Assembly (NCBI RefSeq): GCF_002234675.1
Contig: NC_019863.2
Location: 3,958,609-4,022,608, forward strand
Direction: 5' to 3'
Source of the DNA: Oryzias latipes
Lineage: Eukaryota > Chordata > Actinopteri > Beloniformes > Adrianichthyidae
DNA: 64,000 nucleotides
In this document: positions 26,150-39,300 of the stretch, one piece after another
Layout: every line of letters begins with the position of its first letter
Numbering within the stretch: the first letter of the stretch is position 1
The notes under the pieces: model-generated
Told to the model about the DNA's origin: nothing
The model's database searches: none
The model's input: only the letters and a program-made list of their open reading frames with translations
Made by a program: the position numbers and the translations under genes

Positions 26150-27115
26150 ATAAAATGGAAAAGGTTATAACTTCATTTCAAAAGCTTTGGGACTCCAAGG
26201 AACCACATTGTGAGCCATTATACACAAATGGAGGAAGCATTGATCAGTGTTGAACTTTCCCAGGAGTGGGAAAAGTACCCCAAGAGTTTCTGCGAAGACT
26301 CATCCAAGAGGTCAAAAAAGATCCCAAAACAACATCCATAGAACTACGGGCCTCACTTAACTCAATCAAGGTCAGTGTTCATGACTCCACTGTCAGAAAG
26401 GCACTGGGCAAAAATGACCTGCAAGGTTGAATTCCAAGACAAAAACCACTGCTGAGCAAGAAGAACATTAAGGCTCCTCTCAACTTTGCCAAAAGACACC
26501 TTGATGATCCCCAAGACCTTTGGAATCATATTCTGTGGTCTGATAAAAGTTGAACTTTTTGGAAGGTCTGTATCCCATTACATCTGGCGTAAAAATAACA
26601 CTGAATTTCAGAAAAGGAACATCATACCAACAGTAAAATATGGAGGTGGTAGTGTGATGGTCTGGGGCTTTTTTCTGCTTCAGGGCCTGGAAGACTTGCT
26701 GTGATAAATGTAACAATGAATGCAGCCGTCTACCCAAAAATCCTGTAGAAGAATGTCCGGCCATCTGTTTGTACCTCCAGCCTGAAATGAACTTGGGCTG
26801 TGCAGCAGGACAATGACCCAACACACATACCAGCAAATCCACCTAGGAATGGCTGTTGAAAAATAAAATGAAGACTTTGGAGAGGCCTGGTCAAAGTCCT
26901 GACCTGAATTGAAATGCTGTGGCGTGACCTTAAAAAGACAGTTCATGCTCGAAAACCCTCCAAAATTGCTGAATTACAACAATGCTGCAAGGATGCGTGG
27001 GCCAAAATCCCTCCACAGTGCTGTGAGAGACTCATCAAATATTGCAATCGTTTGATTGCAATATCTGCTGGTAAAGGTGCCCCAACTTAATATTAGGTTT
27101 ACAGGGCTATTCGTT
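26150..27115 (+). pseudogene. Tc1-like transposase pseudogene
   Basis: Fragments of the Tc1/mariner transposase appear in the right order on the plus strand. They are a helix-turn-helix part (KKDPKTTSIELRASLNSIK), the region before the first catalytic Asp (DLWNHILWSDKS with a stop after it), VKYGGGSVMVWGFF, the second Asp region QQDNDPTHIP, and the third-acid region SPDLN with LWRDLKKTVHARKPSKI. Several stops and shifts break it. The Trp-Ser-Asp, Asp-Asn-Asp and Trp-Arg-Asp positions show the lineage. It adjoins the hAT element on the left; clean inverted ends were not identified. Confidence 0.85.
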
Positions 27116-28195
27116 TTTCATACAGGGCAATAAAGGTTTAAATTTGCTTTCTCACTTAGTATTAAAAAATGTCATCTGAAAACTGCATTTTGTTTTTACT
27201 TGTGTTGTCTTGACTCATATTTAAATGTGTTTGATGATAGGAAACATTTAATCTTGAAGACTTGCTCACCTCGCTGTAGATGGTGATGATCCCTTTGAGG
27301 GATCCTTCTGGACCCGGATTTTTTACCCTTTGGTTGCCATTTGGGGTAATTCCCATATCCCAGCAGGTGGTTTATATGTACTACCAGGTGCTCTTGGAGC
27401 GCAGTGGTTTTTTTAGCCAATAGGCGTGTATCATGTCAGGCCCGGTACTGTCCAGGTTTTTCTATCTAAAGTTTTTCTTGGATGTCTGCCCCCCTGATGG
27501 CCACTGGATTCTGATTATTGCGGCTGATGTGTTCCTCCCTCAACAAAACACACACCCTAGCAACCTTTGTTCTGCAGTTTCCAGGGTTTTAGGTATAGGC
27601 ACCTGGCTAGTCCTCTTTGGCACTAGTTTCAAAGTCCAAGTAAAGTCCATCCATTTGTTAAAAGTCTTTGTTTATTATAGACGTTAAGAGTCCACAAGAA
27701 ACAGTCAAGTGGTTTACTTCACTCTTGTGCAAAAGTCTTGTTACATGAAAGAAAATAAACCACAAATACGTATTACATAATACATAATGAGTTTGTATGT
27801 GAAAAGGGCTGGGTGACTAGGCAGTTTAGCCCATATAAACCAGTTGAAACATTAAAACCTAAGAACATTTTTTTTGCTTTTACTCCTAAAAAGTTTTTGG
27901 CATGAAGTGTTTTAATTCAGATTGTTGAGACCAGGCGATAGAAGCAGAGGCATAAACTGATTGTCTTGTAACACTTAAGTAAAAATAGTGCCTCAGCAGA
28001 AAGTAAACATCTTTTTTTACCAGTAACAGAACTCATGAGTGCCACTATTAGATGTTCGGTGGTTGAATTCATTGCTCGTGTTGATATTTATGTGCAAAAA
28101 GCACTAAAACTAGAATGATTAACTCCTTCTAGTCACAAAAAGTGTTTTATCCAGCAATATAGTGTGAACTGCAGAAAGCATATCAATACATGTTT
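27116..28195. other. Intergenic, nothing firmly recognised
   Basis: Several short frames (60-84 codons) lack domains. No repeat ends, RNA gene or exon with splice sites was recognised. Confidence 0.35.
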
Positions 28196-28199
28196 ATCA

Positions 28200-29206
28200 T
28201 CAAATCAAACTTTATTTATAAAAAGCACTTCTCGTACGTAGCGCAACTCGAAGCACTTTACATTTCAAAACAAATAACATACACAGTATTACATTAAAAA
28301 CCCTTCACTGCAATAGTGTAATCCACCCCTCACCCTCCCTGCTCCTGTCACAAGAACAGGCAGACGGCTGGACCTTAATGCAACTGGTTTATTAGCTCAG
28401 CTAAAAGTCCACAAAGCTAAATCAGGGTCAGGCGGCAGGCAAACAGAGTCAGAAGATAGAAGAAAGAATACCGGGTCCAGATATAACGCTCGGTAATGAC
28501 GGCAGAGTGGCACAAACCATACTTGGCACTGAGCTCAGTGCAGAGCGTAAGTGTGCTGTGGTTGGTTGAGTGAAATGAGAGTCAGGCGTGCAGCATCCAG
28601 GAAGTGTGGTTGGAACTCTGGAGATGGTTCCCGATGGTGACCAAAGGGGTAAACAGACTTCTGACAGCTCCCCTCCGTTAACGCATATGACACATGACCC
28701 CCCCACCCACCCACCCCCCCACACACACACAATAAATACTTTTATAAAAGTAACCTCTGAAAGAAACTTAAGGTTTGGCTCTGCTGTGAGGAAACAATAT
28801 TTGGGAATTTATTTATACCCTGAGCCAGCTCCGCCACAGAAACATCACCACAGTGCCCACCCAGACCCGCCCAGCGACGGGGTCCACTCCACAGCCGTGA
28901 GGCTGCAACATTAGACTCCAGCCGCCCCAACACCAGCGACGAATGCAACAACAACCAACCACAAAGCCAGCAAGCCATGGTAGAAAAGATCCCTACAAGA
29001 AACATGGGGGCCAAAATCATAATAATATGCTACAATTAAATACATAAGATGTATTTAAAAACGTAATATTGAGAGTTAGACTAAATGCTTAAAAAATAAA
29101 TACATAAAGTAATATAAATGAAAACTAATAGAATAAATAATCAGATAAGATCAAATAAAAGCAAAATAAAAAGGTAGGTCTTGAGCCGTTTCTTAAAAAC
29201 CTCTAC

Positions 29207-29295
<89 letters not shown>

Positions 29296-29530
29296 CAACA
29301 GAACTTAGTGCTGTGCCTTCTTCTGTGCACGACAAACTCTCTCGTGAAATAGATGTGAATGCCCCCCAAATATACAGGCTATGTCTGTGTATTTGACAAG
29401 TTATCTCCCTGGGAAACAGGGTTTTAAGCACAGGTTTGTTTACTTTGGTCGGTCACGGCGATAAGATCCTCTGGCTAAAAGGAAGAACTAGGGAGAAAAA
29501 CCCCATACTGCCAGGTGAAACAAATTCACT
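28200..29530 (-). repeat. Retroelement-derived tail sequences with (GTTA)n array
   Basis: AATCAAACTTTATTTATAAA, AGCACTTCTCGTACG and CACTTTACATTTC at 28,200-28,270 are the reverse of a common fish retroelement 3' end. A second fragment (28,340-28,735) with a C/CA-rich run, and further reverse-oriented repeat-like sequence to 29,160, interrupt it. An uninterrupted (GTTA)n array covers 29,206-29,295. Individual boundaries cannot be set by eye. Confidence 0.4.
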
Positions 29531-29819
29531 CTTTTGTCAAACACGCCAAAGTGAATCTTTGACAACGCCGTTTTGGAATCCTTGAAAATATTATTGAGCT
29601 GCTCAGAATGAATGAAAATTTAAAAAAAGTTTTAGATCCCTCTTTGAAAGGGATTACACCTGTAAATCCATCAGACAGACTGAGGAAATCCCAGGGTGGA
29701 AAACAGGTCTGGTCCTGTTGTCGTTCATTAAAACATATGAACCTAATGAATGGATCATGTTCACATTTAGTTTTTCCACTCTGTATAAGAATATTGAAGT
29801 GAACAGACATTTCGTTTGA

Positions 29820-30050
29820 TTTTTTTATTTGAAATGGTTTATTTCAAGCAATCAAGTAAAAGTAATACACAAAACATTACAATCATCAGTTATACATTCA
29901 TACAATGACGTATCAAACTTTGGATAATTAGACATAAAATTAAATATTGCTTGAAAGGGAGTGGAAGGAATCGAACTTATATAATCCCACCCCGTTCTAC
30001 CGTAACCATTTTATTGCATACATACATACAGAATTAAGAATTAATTATCA
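29820..30050 (-). repeat. LINE 3' end, minus orientation
   Basis: Read on the minus strand, TTACGGTAGAACGGGGTGGG, then ATTATATAAGTTCG, CCACTCCCTTTCAAGCAA and a TTGAAATAAACC-like end resemble the 3' untranslated tail of a fish LINE. No coding part remains. Confidence 0.4.
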
Positions 30051-30354
30051 ATAAAGCACATGACAAAGATGAATAACTTAATTATTATGTAAAAATAACT
30101 ATTTTAGAAATCAACATGGCGAATGCAGATCACTTATCTAAAATATATGTAGATTATATTCATAAGAAAAATCATTCACATAATTAGCAGACATTTCATA
30201 ACTACAGAAACGTTATACTGCAACACAGGAAGAACATATTAAGGGTTTCTGTAATTGGTTACCTAACTAGCCGTCCATTTTCAGAACCTGCTATATCCCT
30301 TTCAGGGTCACGGCTGCTGAAGCCAAACCAGCGACAATAGAGTATTGAAAATGA

Positions 30355-30872
30355 CAAAAATTGAAAGACCCAATCATCTTTTCATCTAGTGTAAAAGTGT
30401 TCCCAGTGGTCCTTTAATGATGATTATAGATTATATTTATAGGTCACCGTTTTCGCAGAGCAGCAACATAAATTCACCACTGAGTTGTGGAGTGAACCTG
30501 CCCTCTTTTCCTATCATCCCTTTGTCTACACACTCTCCTGCTAGTTTACTGCCCTTCACAACCCCAACTTTGCTGGTGCAACAAAAATGGTGACCAATAT
30601 TTGAGATCCATCCAGCCGTTTTGAGCTGGATGCCAGCTTAGACAAGGAAAACAAGTGGACGCAACGGAATCGCTGATTGTAGCAGCTGTGTCACCGCTAC
30701 AAGCTTTTTCAAAAAAACTTTTTTCATCTGCCTCTGATTCAAACCTGGTTTCAATAGAGAAACACTCAAGCTTGACTTTCTTCATACATGTCCTCCATCA
30801 TGAGAAAAATGCCACAAGAACATGTTAAAAACATGAGAAACACCATTTTCATTGGAGTGGGTGTTTTTTCTT
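30355..30872 (+). repeat. GACCCACTCC-ended repeat, near-complete copy
   Basis: Left end GACCCAATCATCTTTTCATC, AAAGTGTTCCCAGTGGTCC; right end ATGTCCTCCATCATGAGAAA, CCACAAGAACATGTTAAAAA and CATTGGAGTGGGTG. The terminal GACCCA and GAGTGGGT are inverted copies. Length is about 0.5 kb, with no coding capacity. The same family occurs at 6,906, 9,880, 42,640, 55,900 and 59,400. Confidence 0.65.
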
Positions 30873-31284
30873 TTTTTTTTTTTCATTCCAAATTCTGATG
30901 GGGACATATATTTCATTGCCAAACATCAAGGGTCAATACAAAATTAAGCACTTAAATAAAAAAATACATATCTTTTGATAGTTTGTTTGACTTGGACTTA
31001 AGTTTAGGTTTATTTTGGGTTTATTTATAAGACCTTCACAGCCCCGATTTTTCCTCATGAAATTGTGACGTCTGTATTCATGTAAAAACCAGCCTTGTGT
31101 TGCGTTGCATTTGCCTTCCCACTGGTTGTTATTAACAGTAACTTTTTGGACAATTACATTCATTTTACGCAGCATTTCGTATTGAAATGGGATTTTCGAC
31201 GGTGACCTGTGAGCACCGCAAACTGTCCTGCCGTCGTGAGAGAACGAGCGGCAACGTGGCAGCTGTGGAGTGGAGCACATGAGT

Positions 31285-31988
31285 GGGATCTGGAGTGTAT
31301 GGAGTGCTATTTGTGCAACCACGTTGCACACAAAACTTTCTAAGTTGCAAATAAAAATATTTCAATTTCAATTTTTTTGTTTCCAAATTTTTATTTTTGA
31401 TTTCAAAAAATATTTTTGTGTTAGCAAAACAAATGTTTCTGCATGCATTGTGTCTCATCATTTTTTCTACCTTTGATTTTGCTCACATAAGTTTCAGTTT
31501 GACGTGACAAAGCTGCAATCAAACAGCTGCTGATTGGTCCAGATTCTAACCAATCAGGTTTCTCCGTCTCATATTGACGGTGCTTGGAGGCAGACATGGA
31601 CTTTGTGTCGGTTCTGTTCGAACGGGATTCTGCCGTTTTCAACCATTTCTCTTAGAGTAAAACCCAGAAAGAGCAGCGAAGCAGCTAAACTAAAACAGGA
31701 TTTTGTATTTATTTATGTCAGTGTAGCAACCGGCGGGTTTAAAATGTCTGCGGCAGAAAAAAAACATCCGTGCTCCGACTCCGTCCAGCTGGAAGATACG
31801 TTTTATTACAATTAAGATTTGTGTCTGAACTATTGTTTTATTTTCATCAATAAATATTTAAATATGAAAAGAAAATAGCATTTTGTCACAAGTTTTACAC
31901 ACACGCAATATATATATATATATTTCATATATATATATATATTACATATATATATATATATATTGCATATATATATATATATATATAT

Positions 31989-32053
<65 letters not shown>

Positions 32054-32066
32054 CATGTTTATATAT

Positions 32067-32156
<90 letters not shown>

Positions 32157-32312
32157 AAGTTTTTCAAAGCAAAAATAAAAAATTTGAAACAAAAAATTGA
32201 AAGCCAAAAAAAACTGTTTAAAGCAAATCTTTAATATTTTCATTTTAAATTCAGAAAGTTTGGTGTGCAATGTGGTGGCACTAATATCACTCCATAGAAG
32301 CGCATGACTCCG
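31285..32312. repeat. Inverted repeat arms around AT microsatellites, just upstream of fkbp11
   Basis: The sequence GTATGGAGTGCTATTTGTGC (31,297 on) recurs inverted near 32,312 (CTATGGAGTGATATTAGTGC on the minus strand). Similarity continues for about 150 bp through ATTGCACACCAAACTTTCTG-like and T-rich phased motifs. Between the arms, 31,910-32,155 is almost entirely TA dinucleotides with TTACATA breaks. The long Ile-Tyr frames there are artefacts. The family is unknown. Confidence 0.55.
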
Positions 32313-32586
32313 GAGCGGCACACCGCCCCCCAGCGCCTCCGCTGCGCGCCGCTTCCGCTCCCCACCCGCCTCAGCGTGATGGGATGCTGCTGGCGGAATG
32401 CTCCAGGTGTTGGGACATCGTCCGCAGACCACACGTCCTTATCGCTGCAGTTTACAACACATCAGCGTTTCCTGCTGCTGAGCCATTTTGGGTGGTCAGG
32501 GCGCAGCGCGGTCGGCTCTCGGTGCAGAGGAACTGCTCGCGCGGAACGGAAGTTGTTGACTGGCAGCTCTTTCTCCCAACTTCACC
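32300..32586 (+). promoter_or_regulatory. fkbp11: fkbp11 promoter and 5' UTR region
   Basis: A CpG-rich stretch immediately precedes the fkbp11 ATG and contrasts with the AT repeats to its left. It contains GCGCGCCGCTTCCGCTC and ACCACACGTCC (an ACGT core, the kind of core bound by XBP1; a match to a full UPR element is not evident). FKBP11 is a known target of the unfolded-protein response, so this is worth testing. The start site is not resolved. Confidence 0.45.
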
Positions 32587-35500
32587 ATGAAGAATTTGGT
32601 CTTTTTGCTTCTGGTTGCAGCTTTTACCGGCGCAGCCGCAGAGGAGACAGCAGAGGAGCCCATTGTGGAGACGCTGGTGAGTGAAAGATGAACATTCCTG
32701 CGTATTACCGGCACGACGCAGACAGAAAAAGACCACCAAACCGAAATCACTTCTCCTATGAACTTTAGGAGAGGCCCGAAACTTGCTCCTTACTCTCCAG
32801 GATGGGAGACACCCTGCAGATCCACTACACGGTAACGTCTCCTCTCTCTTCTACACAGCAGCCTTCTGTTCTGTTTGATGGAATCAGTGCCAACAGGGCT
32901 CGGAGCTGCCCGGCCTGTTCTTGTCTATGTGGCAGCTGCTGCTGCATGAAGCATGTGCAGCCTGGTGTCTCCACACTGCGGCTGCAGGTCAGCAGTAAAG
33001 AGCCGCAGAGCACAGAAGGCCAGACTGACCGGGCCGGGTGAGGTTCCTTCTGTGAGGAAACGGGACAATAACGCGCGTTTTCCCGGGGTTTTCTCCACGC
33101 GTTCGCTCCAGAGATGGAGCAACACGTCAGCACTCACGGTTCAGTCTGTCAGGAAACCCGGGAGTGGGATGATGGTAAACATTGTTGGGAGGGTAAAAAA
33201 AAACCTAACCAAAGGGAAACGTTAAATGTATAAACAGGTGATAAATCAAATGTAAATGGTCATTTCAGGATCATTTCGACACATGTAAAAGCTACAGGTA
33301 ACTTCTACACAATTTTCACAAACAATTTTTTTTCTCCTGTTCCCAGTAGCGGTTTTAGGCACGGGCCATACGGGCGATCGCCCGGGGCGGAAAAATGACG
33401 GAGGGGCGGCGCCAGCGGCTCAGCTCTTGTAAAATACTTTATGCACCACTATTGGTTTACTTATATCACAGAGTTTGTAACAGCCTGAAACCTGGCGGCG
33501 CCCCCGCCCCGCAGCTGCGCTCCCTCCTGTCTTTGAGAAGTAGACGCAAATGTGTGTGGGAAGGAGAAGGGAGGGGGCGCGGGGTGAAGAAGGAGAAGGG
33601 AGGGGGCGCGGGGTGAAGGGTGCAGCCTGAGAGGTGAGCACGGAGCGCAAAACGCATGCGCAAACCTGGCTGGATCTTCTTCCAGGGGGGCAACGGTCGC
33701 GGGCCGCGGCTCAGTGCTGGATGTAAAAATAAAAATTGCGCCGCCATGTAGCGAATTGGCGCCCCTGTGTGCAGCTGCACGCGCTCCTGCTGGAAATGTT
33801 TGACGAACGGGGGGGGGGGGGGGGGTGCTGCTGCGGGTATAAAAAGGTATAAAAAAATCATTCTTTTTTGGTTATTTTTGTGTGAAATGCCCAAATAAAA
33901 AATGGGAAAACAAAAAAAATTCTTCACTTAGATGACAGTTGGTTTAGTCGACAGACTTGATGCCTATGTCAGGACATTTATGCTAAATGCAAAAACATCT
34001 GAAATATGGAGAAAAAAGGTCAAAGCTGGTGCCCAATTTAGAAAGAAAAGAGAAGAAGAGGAGAAAAGAGACAAAGAAAAGGGTATTATCACATAGCTAG
34101 ATGCACGTTTTTCTAAATTCGAATGCTACCTGCCCTACAACAACAACAACGTTGCAGAGGAAAAATCTCTTGTTTGGTCTATCATGACCAAAACTGAAGT
34201 AGGCCCAAATATTGTAAATAACGTCATTTTTAAGATTTTCTTCTTAAATGTTTGCTCTGTCTTAACTTGTAACATTAGTTATGATTCGTGTGTCTGTCTG
34301 CTCTGCTGTAACACAAAGTTTTTGTTGTGTTTCATTGTTGTATATTAGTTCATAATGTTAAATAAGCTGTGATGGTAGCATGCTGCTGCTGCTGCTGCTG
34401 TTAGCTTTTCAAAACTCCAGTTGATCAAGTCATACCTGAGATCACCAATGTCTCAGGAGCAACTCACTAACCTGCTGTTGTTAGTATCAATCATTCAGGG
34501 GGGGAGCAGATTTCATATGATGACGTTATTGACAAGCTTGCATCAGGAAGGCCACAAAGGTTAGGTTTTAGTTAGTGTTTTCTGTTCTTAGTGCTGCAGT
34601 TACATTTATTCTAGTGTGTTATTAGTGTGATTTGTAGTTTATAATATTTATTTCAGATTATTTGTGTTTGATTAAATATTTCCTAACTGTATTTTCAGTT
34701 ACAATAAATGGACAAAGTGACTCTATTGGGGGGGGGGGGGGCGCCAGAGGAGGGTCTCGCCCGGGGAGTAATTCAGGGTAGAACCGCCACTGCCTGTTCC
34801 AAACTAAAGTTGTTGTTTTTTTCTAAATTTCTTAAATATCAAACCTACAACAGTGTACTTTCATTGCCATTTACTTAAATATTTCAGCTGATTTGGTTTA
34901 TTTCAAAAAGTTTCAGCAATAAAGTCAAAGTAAAAACTACTAGATCTATTTGATATATTATTTCATAAATTCATTTAAAAAAAATAAAGAAATGATGCTG
35001 TCTTCTTGACTGTCTAATTGTTCCTAATCCGTATGTATTCTTACAGTACAGCCACATCAAATTCATTAAATAAAATAATTTCCTAATAGTTTGATTCATT
35101 GCTTGAGAGACGAGTGAATTCATATCCCACAGTTGTGATTTTGCTTTATTTTGATTATCATCAGAAGATATGATTACACGACTGCAGAAAATCATTATTA
35201 CAAACCACACAATGCAAATTGAAGGCTTATTGATTATTTATTATCCATTGATTATTATCAAATGTGCAATTAAAGAGTAAATTATAAGTAAATAACACAT
35301 AAATGGACGTGAAAGAATATCCTTTTTTTCATGTTAATAATTAACTTTATTGGTTGTCCCCCCCCCCCCCCCCCCCATTTTTTTATACTTCTGTTTTCTT
35401 TGCCTTTTTTCCCTTTACCCACCTGGTAATGCATGTGTTTTTTAATTAAATTTATAAATCAGTATCAAACATGGGTAGATGCACTCACCGGCCACTTATA

Positions 35501-36303
35501 ACCTTGCTAGAACCGGGTTGGACCCCCTTTTGCCCTCAGAACTGCCTTACTCCTTGGTGGCATAGATTCAACAAGGTTCTGGAAACATTCCTCAGAGAGT
35601 TTGGTCCATGTTGACATGACAGCATCAGTTGCTGCAGATTTGTTGGCTGAACATCCATGATGCCGATGTCCTGTTCCACCACATCCCAAAAGTTCTCTAT
35701 TGGGTTCTGGTGAGTGTGGAGGCCGTTTGAGTCCAGAGAACTCACTATCATGTTCAAGAAACCAGTCTGATGATTCCAGCTTTATGACATGTTGCCTTAT
35801 CCTGTTGGAAGTAGCATCTGAAGATGGTCCACTGTGGTCAGAAAGGGATGGACATGGTCAGCAACAATAGTCAGGTAGGCTGTGGTGTTGGAACCATAGT
35901 TGGTACTGAGGGGTCCAAAGTGGTTTGAGCTGTTTGAGCTGCAGCAGATCGTCTTGACCATGTCTACATGTCTAAAAGCATTGAGTTGCTGCCATTTGAT
36001 TGGCTGATTGTGCAATAATGAGCAGTTAAACTGGTGTGCCTAATAAAGTGGCCAGTGAGCAAGAACAAAAATAATAGCTCTGAAAATATCTGTGAATTGG
36101 TTATGAATTGATCGATTATAATGAAACGTATGCATTTCATTGAAAAAGACATACATATATATATAGATATAGATATATATAGATATAGATATATCTATAT
36201 ATATCTATATCTATATATATACAGATATATATTGATATATATAGATATATATCTATATATATCTATATATATATATAGATATATATATATATATATATAT
36301 ATA

Positions 36304-36374
<71 letters not shown>

Positions 36375-39300
36375 ATATATATATATATATATATTCATGG
36401 TTATTGTGGTAGGCTACCTGGCAACACCTGTACAGCTCATTGATATTTTATGCCTCATTTGTTCACAAAAAAACCTAAAAAGCTTGTAAACATCTGTTCG
36501 TGCTTGTTTCAAAGTTATCTCACTGCAGAGAGGAGTGTTCATTTTTCAAGTTAATTGAAAAGGAAGTACATTGTTTTAAACCATAGAAGGAGCCTCTCTT
36601 TTCGTGTTTGAAAATCTGTACATTACCTTTAACTTGCCTGTTGGTCCAACATGATTAAAAAAACTGTATTAATCCATAAAAGTGCATAGCAAATATTCAC
36701 TTGTAAAGGATCTTTTTTTTAACCCCCATTTCAAATTATTTCTCTGAACAGGGTAGACTTATGGATGGAAAGGTAATTGACACGTCACTGTCGCGGGATC
36801 CTCTTGTGATCGAACTGGGAAAGAGAACTGTTATCCCTGGTAAGTAAAATAATTTATTTTACTTATTTGGAACAGGTCAAAACACAAATGAGTTTATTTT
36901 TTATAACTGGGTCGTTTGATGAAAATCATCCTTATTCTTAAGTGCTGTCGTCCGTTTTCATAGCTTTTTGTTTTTTTAGGTCTGGAGCAAAGCTTGGTTG
37001 GCGTGTGTGAAGGGTAAGTGATCTGAGGAAAAGAAAAAGATTTTAGTTTGTAGTTCCATGCATGATGACCGTCCAGTGAGTTCGTGGCTTTGCTAGAACA
37101 TGTAAGAAAATATTTCAAAAACAGTTTTCTAAGAACTTAAACCTGCTCTTTCTTGTTCAGGCAAAAAATCAAAGCTACTATTCCATCTCACCTTGCATAT
37201 GGAAAAAAAGGTTATCCACCTACGATTCCAGGTACCTCCCACAAACCCTTTCCTCCACGGACACAGTTTTTGACATGACATTATCTGTAATCAGCTCTAC
37301 AAAAATCCTATATGAAATGAGGCTATGGGATTTATTTCAGTAGCAAAGTTGCAGTGTATTCACTGCTGACAGGTTTAGCTTGTAAATGATAACGGTCAAT
37401 AGAAAAACCATCCACAAAGAATGATGACATCAACAGGGTCAAACTTAGTGCTGTCATAACAAATGTGCCTAATGTAAACTATCTGTCTACCCCTAAAAAA
37501 GGATTTGTCTTTATAATGAGAATCGTCCAATCTCATCAACGATTTGGCATCACTTTGCTCCAGATCTGGATCTTTTTCCCGCTGTTTATCCTGGTTTAAC
37601 CCCAGACTGCTTAAAGCTGAAGGGTCACTGCCTGAATGCTTCTGTAGAAAACTCTGATCACACATCTCATTACAAAGACCATACTAGTCAGGGCAAATGT
37701 ACATATTACTCTGACTTATTTGAATAAGGGCTCTTCTACACACTCCTCAGAAACATTATACAACCTTTAGATTCACTTCCTCCACATGTATACACTACCG
37801 CTTTCTACAGTACTATCATTTCCCTTTAAAATCTACATCCTCCCCTCTAACACCAGCTACCTTCATGTCTTCCTACTCTGCATCCATAAACCTCCTCTTT
37901 GGTCCTCCTCCAAACCTCTTGCCTGGCAGCTCTAGACTCAGCATCCTTCTACCAATTCTGTCTCTCCTCTGGTCATGTCCAAACCATCTTAGTCTGATTT
38001 TATCTCCAAAACCTCTAACCTGTGTCCTCATTCCTGATCCATCCTGGTCACTCCCAAAGAGAAGCTCAGCATCTTCATCTCTGCTACCTCCAACTCCGTT
38101 TCCTGACTTTTTCTCACTGTCTATAGACCCAACAACATGGCTGCTCTCACCACAGTTTCCCACACCATTCCTTTCATTTGAGCTGAAACTCTTCTATCTC
38201 ACCTGACACTTTCAAACCCTTAACTTGTCTTTGCTGTCTCTCTCAGCATTCACCACCTGCCTGCCAATCAGACCCCCATTTAACTGCTCTTGTCATAGCT
38301 GTCTCCTTCTCCTTGGTACCTCTTATAATCCACCCTTTTCTTATCCGTGATACGGTACCCAGACTGGGAGTAGTGGTTAGCACCCTCATCTCACAGCAAA
38401 AAGGTCCTGGTTCTGTGTGGAATTTACATGTTCTCTCTGGGCAATCCAGCTTCCGCCCACAGTCTAAAAATAAACATTGTTGGTCAGTTGGTGACTTTAA
38501 ATTGTCCCTAGGTGTGAATGTGATTATGTGTTGTTGTGTGATCCTGCAATGGACTGGAAACCTGTCCAGAGTGTACCCTGCTTTTGGCCAACAGTGAATG
38601 GAGACCAGCTCCAGCAACCCCATGGCCCCACAAGAAAATGGATGGATGGATGGATGGATGGTTGGATGGATGGATGGATGGATGGATGGATGGATGGATG
38701 GATGGATGGATGGATGGATGGATGGATGGATGGATGGATGGATGGGTGATGCTGTACCCTCTACTCTTCAAACGGCACTTGTTCCTATTGGGGGCTGACG
38801 CTCATGACCTTAATCATTTTTCCACATTTACAACCCAGTTTTTTTTTCTACGATTCGTGAAAAAGCCATGGCCTCAGAGCTTCATGCACCTCTTTTTTAT
38901 GCAGTTTAGCATAGTTTTTGCTCTTTTCACTGACATGGCTATAAAAATGACAGATGTCCTACTTTTAGCAGCTGATGGTGGCCTTCTGTCCGTGCTCATT
39001 CTGCTTTTTTGCTCACAGCTTTTAACTCTATTTCCTACTTTATCCTTGACTGTACAAAGACTCTTACTATTTATTACTTACATCCTCCCTCTTTATCAAA
39101 CCTGTTCACAATGTTCATTTCCACTACTGTACAGTTGACACCCAGCTCTATATCTAATTTAAACCAACCTGATTTGCTAACAACCCAAAATAAAAAAGAA
39201 CAATCAAACTAAAAGGCTGCTCGTTGATGCCAAATCTTTTCTAAATTTCCTAATTCACAGATTAGGAGTCGTGGTGTCATCTTTGTCGCCGCACTCCCTT

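Noticed and set aside
31830-32432. 200-codon minus frame rich in Ile-Tyr
   Set aside because: Mostly TA dinucleotide repeat with repeat-arm sequence at the end; no domain.
38508-39138. Frames with Met-Asp-Gly-Trp or Ile-His-Pro-Ser repeats
   Set aside because: They translate the (GATG)n SINE tail.
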